Below are positions 17,367 through 24,848 of a stretch of 64,000 nucleotides of DNA, piece by piece. Source of the stretch: a virus; the IMG/VR virus record IMGVR_UViG_3300037502_002145, positions 51,872-115,871 of that record; one strand, 5' to 3'. Below the pieces are notes generated by a model that saw only the letters and a program-made list of their open reading frames with translations, was not told the DNA's origin and did not search any database. Position 1 is the first letter of the stretch; the number at the start of each line of letters is the position of its first letter. The translations under genes were made by a program, and so were the position numbers.

Positions 17367-17492
17367 ATGTCAACCTTTTACGACTGGTTGAAACTAAAGA
17401 AAGGTATTACAAAGAAATTATACGGTTGTTTGAGCCTTATTAAACAGAACGACCTCAGGGATGAATACTATAAATTATCAAAGAAACATTAG
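17367..17492 (+). CDS. Small basic peptide (41 aa)
   Basis: ATG after AAAGGAG, 32 bp beyond the tRNA-like structure. Lys-rich helix; function unknown. Confidence 0.5.
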   Translation: MSTFYDWLKLKKGITKKLYGCLSLIKQNDLRDEYYKLSKKH

Positions 17493-17507
17493 AAAGGAAA
17501 TTAAACA

Positions 17508-17651
17508 ATGAAGAAGAATACATACAATAAAACAGACAAGATACTAACAGAAAGCATAGATTTAATAAACAGATCCAATAGACTAATTAATGACTTAACA
17601 GAGTTAGCAACAAAGTTAGAGCAGCTTAACGAAAGGATGGTAAAACAATGA
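17508..17651 (+). CDS. Small coiled-coil peptide (47 aa)
   Basis: ATG after AAAGGAAA; heptad-like Leu/Ile spacing suggests a coiled coil. It overlaps the next gene by 4 bp (ATGA), so translation is coupled. Confidence 0.55.
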   Translation: MKKNTYNKTDKILTESIDLINRSNRLINDLTELATKLEQLNERMVKQ

Positions 17652-17836
17652 TATATTTAAACTATTTTAAACGATATATAAGCCGATATAGCCGGTTAGA
17701 ATTAGTAGGCATAGTATTTACTCTCTTAATGAGTTTGTGGCTCATATTAAGCTATATGGACATTGTAGCGAATAATCTTAGCACTTATACGTATGCGAAA
17801 TGGAATATAATAATTCTATTATCAAATATATTTTAA
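17648..17836 (+). CDS. Small membrane protein (62 aa)
   Basis: A basic N-terminus (KRYISRYSR) is followed by a hydrophobic segment at about residues 20-40 and another near the C-terminus. Its start overlaps the preceding coiled-coil gene, which suggests a membrane and cytoplasmic pair such as a phage spanin- or holin-like unit, but this is speculative. Confidence 0.55.
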   Translation: MIYLNYFKRYISRYSRLELVGIVFTLLMSLWLILSYMDIVANNLSTYTYAKWNIIILLSNIF

Positions 17837-17843
17837 CGATATT

Positions 17844-17888
17844 AATATAAAACTTTATATTGACATTGAGTTTGAATAGTATTATAAT
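17844..17888 (+). promoter_or_regulatory. Promoter with AATATAAAAC box
   Basis: Box 17844-17853, TTGACA 17860-17865, 17-nt spacer, TATAAT 17883-17888. It drives the XRE regulator gene through a long structured leader. Confidence 0.8.
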
Positions 17889-18105
17889 GATAGTAGTTAA
17901 ACAGATTGAAGAAAACTGGAAAAGGTTGTATAATGTATCAATAAAATATTGATTTTATTGTATATAATGGTAACTTGAAAACCAGCGTCTTATTTGATAT
18001 ACTGAATAAGGCACATAAGTCTTATAAATGATTATTATTGTTCTCTTTACAAATTACAATATCATCATTGCCTTATGTGCTATTTTTATATAAGGAGTGA
18101 CAATA
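17889..18105 (+). promoter_or_regulatory. Attenuator-like structured leader of the XRE regulator
   Basis: A hairpin of 8 bp (AATAAAAT with ATTTTATT, about 17940-17959) lies upstream. GCACATAAG (18011-18019) is complementary to CTTATGTGC (18072-18080), which is followed by a T-run (18083-18087). Together these form a terminator-like stem with a wide loop immediately before the ribosome site of the regulator. This suggests conditional termination; the signal is unknown. Confidence 0.45.
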
Positions 18106-18318
18106 ATGATTAAATCAAAATTAAAAGTATTACTAGCTTTACATGATATGACACAAAAGGAGTTGGCAGAAAAGACAGGCGTAAGACCTGAGACTATAAG
18201 TAATATTATCAATAATAAAATACGTCAAATTCCAGTAGATGCATTGAATTCTATATGTTATCTATTTGATTGCCAACCGAATGATGTATTTGAATTTACC
18301 AAAGAAAATAACGAATAA
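18106..18318 (+). CDS. XRE-family transcriptional regulator (70 aa)
   Basis: ATG 18106 follows AAGGAG; an upstream in-frame GTG overlaps the ribosome site. A single Cro/C1-type helix-turn-helix covers residues ~10-60 (MTQKELAEKTGVRPETISNI). The size and fold fit phage Cro-like or immunity repressors. Its own leader and the promoter directly downstream (18342) are likely targets. Confidence 0.8.
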   Translation: MIKSKLKVLLALHDMTQKELAEKTGVRPETISNIINNKIRQIPVDALNSICYLFDCQPNDVFEFTKENNE

Positions 18319-18341
18319 ATAAAAATAATTTAAAATAACCG

Positions 18342-18370
18342 TTGACAAATATGCTTATTCGTTATATAAT
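18342..18370 (+). promoter_or_regulatory. Consensus promoter without the box
   Basis: TTGACA (18342-18347), 17-nt spacer, TATAAT (18365-18370). It has no AATATAAAAC box, unlike most promoters in this window. It drives the 97-aa gene and the tnpB gene. Confidence 0.8.
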
Positions 18371-18420
18371 TATAAATGTAAAGAGAACATAGTAATTACA
18401 TTTATAAGGAGGAAATAAGC

Positions 18421-18714
18421 ATGAGCAAAGAAGATTTAAGTAAAGTAGTAGATTTACAAGAGGAACTTGGTAATCCGTTCATCGTAATACATAAGCCAAA
18501 AGCAAAGAATAAAATAGTTGAGTACGATTCTGACACCGCAGCTTTTGATATTATGAATAATGAAATGATATTTGATTTTTGGGAACTGGAAGGCTTTAGT
18601 ATTGGATTAGATAAAATCAAATCAGTTATTACCAATGTAATTGACAACATGACAGTTGTGTATTTGAAACTTAAATATGGAAATACAATAATGTTACATT
18701 TTATGAGTAGATAG
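18421..18714 (+). CDS. Hypothetical protein (97 aa)
   Basis: ATG after AAGGAGG. Mixed alpha/beta, no known motif. It is co-transcribed with the TnpB gene 30 bp downstream, which may be an insertion that arrived later. Confidence 0.6.
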   Translation: MSKEDLSKVVDLQEELGNPFIVIHKPKAKNKIVEYDSDTAAFDIMNNEMIFDFWELEGFSIGLDKIKSVITNVIDNMTVVYLKLKYGNTIMLHFMSR

Positions 18715-18744
18715 CTCTTGTATTTTGAAAGGAAGTGAATTGTA

Positions 18745-19965
18745 ATGAAAACCACAAGAGCAGAACAACATATTATCAAAAAGAACAATCCTTTATGGCA
18801 AGTAGTAGACATCATGTGTTTTAAATCTAAGAACCTATATAACTTTGCCAATTATATTATAAGGCAAGAATTTATCAACAATGGTAACTGGATACATTAC
18901 AATTCACTTTTTGATTTATGTAAAGAAAGTGAACCATATAAAGATTTAGGTAGCAATGTTGGTCAGGCAACATTAAGATTGTTGGATAAAAACTGGAAAT
19001 CATTCTTCAAAGCCATAAAAGATTGGAAACAGTATCCAAGTAAGTATTTAGGTAGACCTAGATTACCAAAGTATAAACCTAAAGATGGTAGATTTATTTT
19101 AAGTATTGATAATAATAAGGTAATGCTGAAGGATGGCTATATATACTTTGCTTGGAAACCATTAAAAGTATTGAATAACCACTTTATTACTAAAATACCA
19201 CAAGATTGTAAAGTATTTCAATGCAGATTTATACCAAGTGGATCAAATTATACAATGGAAATAGTATATGAGATTGAAGTATCTGAACAACCGGAACATT
19301 CAGAAAGAATTATAAGCATTGATTTAGGAGTTGATAACTTTGTAACTATTACAAATAACATTGGACTAAAACCATTTGTTATTAAAGGCGGAGTAATTAA
19401 GTCAGTAAATCAATATTATAATAAAGAAAAAGCAAGAATACAATCCGAATTGAAAAAGGTTAATAAAAAAGATTGGAGTAATAAGTTACAGAAGTTGACT
19501 GATAAACGTAATAACAAAATTAAGTATTTGATGCATGTTTATAGCAAAAATATTATTGATTACTGCTTAAAGAATGGGATTGATACTATTGTATGCGGTT
19601 ACAACAAAGAGTGGAAACAAGAATCTGAAATGACTAAGAAAACTAATCAAAAATTTGTAACCATACCATATGAAATATTTATAAGCATGTTAGATTATAA
19701 ATCATTAGATAGTGGCAAGAAGTTTATTTTGAATGAGGAAGGCTATACGTCTGGAACATCATTTTTAGACAACGAAGAACCAATTAAGACTAACTACAAT
19801 AAAAGTAGAAGAGTTCATAGAGGTTTATTTGTTAGCAACAATGGTATTAAAGTCAATGCTGATGTAAACGGAAGTTACCAGATAATGAAGAAAGTATTCC
19901 CAAACGTCTTTGACAATGGGATAGAGGGTGCAGGTTTACACCCAATGGTATTTAAAATTGCCTAA
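18745..19965 (+). CDS. tnpB: TnpB-family RNA-guided nuclease with rearranged active site (406 aa)
   Basis: ATG after AAAGGAAG. RuvC-I is SIDLGVDNF. At RuvC-II the canonical Glu is missing: the sequence is TIVCGYNKEWKQ. RuvC-III is NADVNGSYQI. The usual CxxC zinc ribbon is replaced by EEGYTSGTSFLD, whose Glu residues could supply the missing acid. This matches a known TnpB branch in which the RuvC-II glutamate has moved. TnpB cuts DNA guided by an RNA made from the end of its own element. No TnpA transposase is nearby, so it depends on help in trans or is domesticated. Confidence 0.85.
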   Translation: MKTTRAEQHIIKKNNPLWQVVDIMCFKSKNLYNFANYIIRQEFINNGNWIHYNSLFDLCKESEPYKDLGSNVGQATLRLLDKNWKSFFKAIKDWKQYPSKYLGRPRLPKYKPKDGRFILSIDNNKVMLKDGYIYFAWKPLKVLNNHFITKIPQDCKVFQCRFIPSGSNYTMEIVYEIEVSEQPEHSERIISIDLGVDNFVTITNNIGLKPFVIKGGVIKSVNQYYNKEKARIQSELKKVNKKDWSNKLQKLTDKRNNKIKYLMHVYSKNIIDYCLKNGIDTIVCGYNKEWKQESEMTKKTNQKFVTIPYEIFISMLDYKSLDSGKKFILNEEGYTSGTSFLDNEEPIKTNYNKSRRVHRGLFVSNNGIKVNADVNGSYQIMKKVFPNVFDNGIEGAGLHPMVFKIA

Positions 19966-20002
19966 GTGATTGATAAATCCATAAATCGGTTATAAAAACC
20001 GA
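19926..20002 (+). ncRNA. Candidate omega RNA scaffold at the tnpB 3' end
   Basis: Hairpins GGGTG/CACCC (19926-19930, 19939-19943) inside the end of tnpB and TCGGTT/AACCGA (19986-20002) just after its stop are typical positions for TnpB guide-RNA scaffolds. The element's right end, and so the guide start, cannot be fixed from one copy. Confidence 0.4.
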
Positions 20003-20040
20003 ATAAATTACTTATTTTACAGAAAGGAGAGCATAAAACA

Positions 20041-20199
20041 GTGTACTTTGCAATAGGAGTTATATATTTAATATACGTAATAATAAGTCACTTAACATAT
20101 CCAAAAAGAGCAGATAAACAGACGAGAGAATATAGAGAAAAACAAGATAAGGAGCTGGGATTAGAGCCATGGGAAGTAAGATACAAGAAGTTTCAATAA
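20041..20199 (+). CDS. Small membrane protein (52 aa)
   Basis: GTG start after AAAGGAGAG. The first ~18 residues are hydrophobic and the rest is charged, so it is probably a single-pass membrane peptide. It overlaps the next gene by 31 bp. Confidence 0.55.
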   Translation: MYFAIGVIYLIYVIISHLTYPKRADKQTREYREKQDKELGLEPWEVRYKKFQ

Positions 20200-20399
20200 G
20201 CAAGATAGAAAGATATGTAATATATGATTTAATTGAATCGGCAGGGTTTAGAGTAGTTTCAACAAATAATGCAGTAACATTAGAGGATACAACATCAAGA
20301 GAAGCAGATAAATACTCCGATTTGACGTTTAAAAGCCTCGTAGAAGCAGTTTTTGCAATCGCACCATATATTTGTAACCAAATTAAATTAACGGCTTAA
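20169..20399 (+). CDS. Hypothetical protein (76 aa)
   Basis: ATG 20169 lies inside the end of the preceding gene, with AAGGAG further upstream. Mixed alpha/beta; no family recognised. Confidence 0.6.
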   Translation: MGSKIQEVSISKIERYVIYDLIESAGFRVVSTNNAVTLEDTTSREADKYSDLTFKSLVEAVFAIAPYICNQIKLTA

Positions 20400-20417
20400 T
20401 GAAAGGAGTATAGAACT

Positions 20418-20558
20418 ATGTGGATATTAAAATTATTACTACTACCTTTTATTGGTGGAATTGATTATTGTAACACAATGAGAAAAATTAAAAAACTAGA
20501 TAATGATCCAACTAGTACAATAAAGAGTGATGACTGGTATAGAAAAAATGGTAAATGA
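20418..20558 (+). CDS. Small membrane-associated peptide (46 aa)
   Basis: ATG after AAAGGAG. It has a hydrophobic N-terminus (WILKLLLLPFIGG) and a charged tail. Directly upstream of the recombinase gene; function unknown. Confidence 0.5.
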   Translation: MWILKLLLLPFIGGIDYCNTMRKIKKLDNDPTSTIKSDDWYRKNGK

Positions 20559-20572
20559 AAGGATGATTGATT

Positions 20573-21556
20573 ATGTGCTATAAGACAGAGAAACAGAAAA
20601 AAGAAAAGTTAAAACTAAAAGAAAAAATAAATGATTTACCTAAGTTTATAAAAGATTATTTTTCATATTTAAACAGTAATGTAACAAAATTAAATAACTG
20701 TGGCATCATAAGGAGTTTTCTTGAATGGTTAATATCTGAAGGAATAATAAAAAACAGCATAGTAAATATCACACCATCAGATTTAAGTTTGGTTACAGAC
20801 ATAGATTTAATTGAATATTTAAGTGGATTAAATAACAGTTTATCATCAATTAACACTAAAAAAAATGTAATAAGTGGATTTTGGGCTTATTTATTAGATA
20901 AAGAATATGTAAAAACCAACATTGTAAATAAAAAGCTACACGATAAATTTAAGGCAAAAGATAAAGAAGTAGTAGTACCAACAGACGAAGATATTTATCA
21001 GTTTATAGTTAATATTAATAATATCAAAAATGAAACTATAGCATTAAGAAACATTGCAATTGTAAGGTTATTCATGGGTAGCGGAATCCGAATTGAAGAA
21101 TTAGTTGGATTAGACGTTATAGATTTACATTTTGAAAACGAAGATGAACCATATGTGGTTGTCATGGGTAAGGGCATACAAGATGAAGACGATAAGCAAA
21201 ATGTTGCAATTAATAAGGCTGCTATGGATGCCATTAATGATTATTTACAAGTAAGAAACACAATTCCTGACATTAAAGAAACAAAAGCTTTATTTATATC
21301 AGAACAGTTGAATAAAGAAACCGGTAAAAGAACAAGAGTTGCTCAAAGTTCAATACAAGATTTTTTTAGAAAATACAGTAATGGAGCGATTCACCCACAT
21401 CTATTAAGACATTATGCTGGTACTAAAATGTATGAAAACAGTAATGATATTGTAGCTGTAGCCGCTCAATTAAGACATGGTGATGTAAACACAAGTAGAA
21501 AGTTTTACATCAAGAATAATAAGAGTGCAACTTATAAAGCGTTAAACAGTTTTTAA
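20573..21556 (+). CDS. Tyrosine recombinase / integrase (327 aa)
   Basis: ATG 20573 has AAAGGA 9 nt upstream; an in-frame TTG at 20567 is too close to that site. An N-terminal core-binding domain (to ~125) is followed by a complete catalytic set: R173 (GIRIEE), K200 (MGKG), H276 and R279 (HPHLLRH), H302 (LRHGD) and Y312 (RKFY). It should carry out site-specific recombination, for element integration or resolution of multimers. No att site could be identified. A pair of regulators follows directly. Confidence 0.88.
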   Translation: MCYKTEKQKKEKLKLKEKINDLPKFIKDYFSYLNSNVTKLNNCGIIRSFLEWLISEGIIKNSIVNITPSDLSLVTDIDLIEYLSGLNNSLSSINTKKNVISGFWAYLLDKEYVKTNIVNKKLHDKFKAKDKEVVVPTDEDIYQFIVNINNIKNETIALRNIAIVRLFMGSGIRIEELVGLDVIDLHFENEDEPYVVVMGKGIQDEDDKQNVAINKAAMDAINDYLQVRNTIPDIKETKALFISEQLNKETGKRTRVAQSSIQDFFRKYSNGAIHPHLLRHYAGTKMYENSNDIVAVAAQLRHGDVNTSRKFYIKNNKSATYKALNSF

Positions 21557-21601
21557 TTTGATTTACTAGTATTAAAATGATAATATAAGAGGTGATAATA
21601 A

Positions 21602-21826
21602 TTGACTAAAGTAAAGTATTATAGATTAAAGAACAACTTAAAACAGACCGAATTATCATCAATAAGTGAGGTTAAATTAAGCACAGTACAAAAGTTAGAT
21701 AGTGGGTTCAATGATATAAGAAAGTCTAGTTATGACACTATAGAGAAGATTGCTGGTGCTTTAAGTGTAGAGGTAGAAGATCTAATTGGATTTATTAATG
21801 ATGAAGATACGGCATATGGCGAATAG
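21602..21826 (+). CDS. XRE-family regulator (74 aa)
   Basis: TTG start 21602, 6-8 nt after GAGGTG. The helix-turn-helix covers residues ~8-60 (LKQTELSSISEVKLSTVQKLDSG). It lies between the recombinase and a 154-aa gene and may control them. Confidence 0.75.
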   Translation: MTKVKYYRLKNNLKQTELSSISEVKLSTVQKLDSGFNDIRKSSYDTIEKIAGALSVEVEDLIGFINDEDTAYGE

Positions 21827-21837
21827 GGGGATGTGTA

Positions 21838-22302
21838 ATGAATAGAAAAGAAATAATTAATATTATGAGAAACGTTGAAGTTGAAAATCTTACTAATGTT
21901 CAAAAAGACATGGTAAAATCAATACTAGAAGGCAAGTTAGTTGAAGATATTGCAATAGAAAAAAATACTTCAAGTGAAAAGATATTGAAAATCATTAAAA
22001 AAATAGTTAAGAACGAAATAATTAGGAATAAGCAAATATCAATATTAAATATTAATAATAAAACAGATATTAATATGTCAAATTTTTTAACCAACAGCAA
22101 GCACGATCCAATATTGTTTGATAATCAATATTTATTGTCTTATCAAGATGTTATAAGCATTATCGATTCTGCCAGAAAAGGAGAGGTGAATGTAAAAGAG
22201 ATAAGCAATTTATTAGGAGGCGTAAAATCATTAGAGTTTAATTCAAAAACGTTTAATAAAGTATTTGAGTTTGGAAAATTTTTACCAGAAAAATTATTAT
22301 AA
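21838..22302 (+). CDS. Hypothetical protein with sigma-like helix-turn-helix (154 aa)
   Basis: ATG after GGGGGATG, 11 bp beyond the XRE gene. Residues 17-60 (LTNVQKDMVKSILEGKLVEDIA...) resemble a sigma-70 region 4 or LuxR-type helix-turn-helix. The remainder is unfamiliar. Possibly a DNA-binding accessory factor. Confidence 0.55.
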   Translation: MNRKEIINIMRNVEVENLTNVQKDMVKSILEGKLVEDIAIEKNTSSEKILKIIKKIVKNEIIRNKQISILNINNKTDINMSNFLTNSKHDPILFDNQYLLSYQDVISIIDSARKGEVNVKEISNLLGGVKSLEFNSKTFNKVFEFGKFLPEKLL

Positions 22303-22342
22303 TCTACATAAAACAGAGATTCTAATTGGAAGGAGAGATACA

Positions 22343-22581
22343 ATGGCAAACAACTTAATGAATTATTTAAAACTATATTAGTTTGTGGTGGCTTAAAAGA
22401 TAGTGCTGAATATATATCCAACTTAATGGGTGAGAAAGAATATATAGAAAATGAAACAACTCACACCAAACCACTTATGACACCTGCACAAGTCAGATTA
22501 ATGGCAGACGATGAAATGTTGATTATCTGCAAGAACAAACGACCAGTTAAAGACAAGATGATGGATTTAATCGTAGCATAG
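22343..22581 (+). pseudogene. Frameshifted remnant of a VirD4/TraG-type coupling protein
   Basis: ATG 22343 with GGAAGGAG upstream opens only 12 codons. A +1-shifted frame then runs to TAG 22581 and reads like the C-terminus of type IV coupling proteins, including LMTPAQVRLMADDEMLI and KNKRPVKDKMM. Restoring a single A in the A-run near 22348-22351 joins the start to this frame. No Walker motifs remain. This suggests conjugative-plasmid ancestry with loss of transfer, or a very small programmed-frameshift product, which is less likely. Confidence 0.6.
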
Positions 22582-22592
22582 GGGGTGTATAG

Positions 22593-23180
22593 ATGACTAA
22601 CAATAATAGTAATAACAAAAACAAGAAGCAACATTATGTTATGCCTTATGAAAAATTGAGGAAAGAAGCCATAAAAGATGGTCAAAAACTCAATTCACAA
22701 CTTAGAGGAATTGTAGTTAAGACAACGTTATTTGCTGGGGTTGTAGCTTCTTTAAAATACTGTAATAACACAGAACAGAATATATCTGAAGCTGAAGTGG
22801 TTAAGCCTGTAAGTATAGAAGAAATACAAAAAAATTACGAAAAATACAATCCAGAAATGTTTGACATAGATGAATTACTTAATGATTATAACAGCGCATA
22901 TACTATAGAAGATGTAAAAGAAGTAAATGAATTATATTCAGGACAATATATTGAACTAACAGGAGAGATTAAAAATGAATATATCGGATCAGTTGATGGA
23001 GATTTTATCACTTTACAAGGTGAAGAATCTAAGTGGATGAGCGTCCAGTGCAATATTGAAGATAAACTAGAACTTGAAGAATTAAAAGAATACAAGGTGG
23101 GTGATGATATAACAATACAAGGTTATTGCGTTGGAGGAAATGGTTTAAGTGTGAAGATTAACGATTGTATAATCAAGTAA
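22593..23180 (+). CDS. OB-fold (tRNA_anti-like) exported or membrane protein (195 aa)
   Basis: ATG after GGGGGTG. A Lys/Asn-rich N-terminus precedes a hydrophobic stretch (residues ~38-54). The C-terminal ~80 residues (GQYIELTGEIK... VQCNIED ... GDDITIQGYCVGG ... INDCIIK) have the strand pattern and paired cysteines of tRNA_anti-like OB-fold domains common in secreted proteins. Binding target unknown. Confidence 0.65.
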   Translation: MTNNNSNNKNKKQHYVMPYEKLRKEAIKDGQKLNSQLRGIVVKTTLFAGVVASLKYCNNTEQNISEAEVVKPVSIEEIQKNYEKYNPEMFDIDELLNDYNSAYTIEDVKEVNELYSGQYIELTGEIKNEYIGSVDGDFITLQGEESKWMSVQCNIEDKLELEELKEYKVGDDITIQGYCVGGNGLSVKINDCIIK

Positions 23181-23193
23181 AGGAGTGAAATGT

Positions 23194-23301
23194 ATGACAA
23201 TCTTAATTAAGAAAAAGAAATATAATACTAAGACAGTAATTAGAAAAATTAAGAGAGTACTTTTTACAATAGCTAGTGCAACTGAATACACAATGTGGTA
23301 A
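23194..23301 (+). CDS. Small basic peptide (35 aa)
   Basis: ATG with AAAGGAG upstream; strongly Lys/Arg-rich. Could be a nucleic-acid-binding peptide. Function unknown. Confidence 0.45.
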   Translation: MTILIKKKKYNTKTVIRKIKRVLFTIASATEYTMW

Positions 23302-23359
23302 AATTGAAGGTACAAAAGATAAATATTACAGGTGATTAACTTAAAAGAGGACAATATTT

Positions 23360-23980
23360 ATGAAAATAATAAATGAGTTAAAAAAAGTTTTTTTTGATAA
23401 AATTAATGCAAAAACTAATATACAGAGTATTAATATATCTATTAAAGAAATAATTCATATTTTAATTTTAGCAACTGCTATACAAACATTTGGAACAATG
23501 ATATTGCAACTGCTTTATTTATTAGAGGTGGATTCAATTAAAATTTATTTTGAGTATGTAGAAAATTTTGATATTGAAACTAGTTTATTTTATAGGATTT
23601 TTTACACTCCCATATTAGAAGAAATTTATTTAAGGTTTGTTATTTTAAAAATATTTTTTATACAACTGATGGAATTATCTTTTTTTGTTGCTAATATTAT
23701 TCAATCTATGATTTTTGCTGTGATGCATGGTAATATTGTACAGGTCTTTTACTCATCTTTATTTGGCATTTTAGTATGATGTTTATATGTTAAATATAAG
23801 AAACTATTGATATGTGTTATATTTCATGTATATATGAATTTTACTGGAAATATTGCTACATCAATAATACATCCTATATTAGATAACAAATTACTAATTG
23901 TAATATTTATAGTAATTGGTGGTATGGTAACGTTTATGGAGATTAAAAGATTATTTTTTAATAATAATTTAACAATATGA
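23360..23980 (+). pseudogene. CPBP-family membrane protease interrupted by an in-frame TGA
   Basis: The first 139 codons (ATG 23360) contain several membrane helices and the CPBP motifs EEIYLR and AVMHGN. A TGA at 23777-23779 stops translation, but the same frame continues for 66 codons and supplies the missing third motif HVYMN and a last membrane helix. CPBP (Abi) proteases act on prenylated or regulatory membrane proteins and are linked to bacteriocin immunity. The TGA probably replaced a Gly or Trp codon. TGA is used as a normal stop elsewhere here, so recoding is unlikely. Confidence 0.7.
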
Positions 23981-24335
23981 AAGAAGAGTAGTTTTATTTG
24001 GAAAAATACACCATAAATGGTGTGTTATAATACCTTTTTATAAAAATATAACATAATTAATATAAAACTTTAAAAAATGTATTGACACTTTTACCTTTAG
24101 GTGTTATATTTATATCACAAAGCAAACAATAATATAAAACTTTAAAATTGTTTGCATAATACATCAAGGAAATGAATATAATACTATATAAAGGTGAAGG
24201 AGAGTGTCTGATAAATATGAATAATACAATATGTTTATATTGAATACAAGTGAATTGATAAGGAGAAAAAATAATGAAAAATATTAAAGATGATTCTAGC
24301 TGACTAATAATAATGAAATGAGAGGATGATTATAT
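23981..24335 (+). promoter_or_regulatory. Promoter region of the mazF-like gene with two hairpins
   Basis: A 7-bp hairpin (ACACCAT/ATGGTGT near 24010) could end upstream transcription. A box (24059-24068), TTGACA (24082-24087), 17-nt spacer and TATATT (24105-24110) form a promoter. Downstream, GCAAACAAT (24122-24130) and ATTGTTTGC (24147-24155) form a 9-bp hairpin whose loop contains a second AATATAAAAC box. Two tiny frames with ribosome sites follow: 8 codons near 24218 and 9 codons at 24274-24303. They could be leader peptides. Confidence 0.6.
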
Positions 24336-24764
24336 ATGAATAATACTATGATTAAAAATGATCAATTCAATAAAGTAAAACGAGAATTTAAAAGAGGCGA
24401 AGTTTGTTGGGCATACTGTCCTGAATTAGAAGATAGTCAAATTCAAGGTGGGTGGAGACCTATAGTTATTATTGCAAATGACAAAGCTGGTAAGTATTCA
24501 CCAACACTACAATATATACCATTAACGACTGAAATTAAAAGAGAAGATTTACCTATTCATGTTGTACTTAAATCTGGAAACTTGAAAGAAACTTCAATGG
24601 CATTAGGAGAACAATTAAATTGTATAGACACTCACAGAATAAAAAGTACAATCGGAATGGTTTCAAATAGAGATATGTATTTAATAGAGATGATAGCACT
24701 AAAGCAACTGGGAATCAATGTGTATGATTTTATGAGAAATATGAAACTCCAACATGTAGGATAA
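24336..24764 (+). CDS. mazF: MazF/PemK-family endoribonuclease toxin (142 aa)
   Basis: ATG after GAGGATG. Signature regions: RGEVCWAYCPE, GGWRPIVIIAND, IPLTTE, LPIHVVL and SMALGEQLNCID, the conserved core of MazF toxins that cut mRNA at short sequences. No MazE-like antitoxin gene is adjacent; only tiny peptides precede it. It may be a stand-alone phage version or be controlled by its leader. Confidence 0.85.
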   Translation: MNNTMIKNDQFNKVKREFKRGEVCWAYCPELEDSQIQGGWRPIVIIANDKAGKYSPTLQYIPLTTEIKREDLPIHVVLKSGNLKETSMALGEQLNCIDTHRIKSTIGMVSNRDMYLIEMIALKQLGINVYDFMRNMKLQHVG

Positions 24765-24770
24765 TTTGTA

Positions 24771-24800
24771 TTGACAAAAAATGCAATTATATGCTAATAT
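24771..24800 (+). promoter_or_regulatory. Promoter of the DGxHR operon
   Basis: TTGACA 24771-24776 and TAATAT 24795-24800 (18-nt spacer) lie just after the mazF-like stop and before the 415-aa gene. No upstream box. Confidence 0.6.
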
Positions 24801-24848
24801 TGAATTAATACAGTTACATATTTATATTGTTAGGGGGCGATAATATAT

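Noticed and set aside
23777-23779. Recoding of TGA as Trp or selenocysteine
   Set aside because: Many genes here end in TGA in the normal way, and no SECIS-like structure or repeated internal TGA codons were seen; a point mutation is simpler.
24274-24303. 9-codon frame as the antitoxin of the MazF-like toxin
   Set aside because: Far too short to fold or neutralise MazF; at most a leader peptide.
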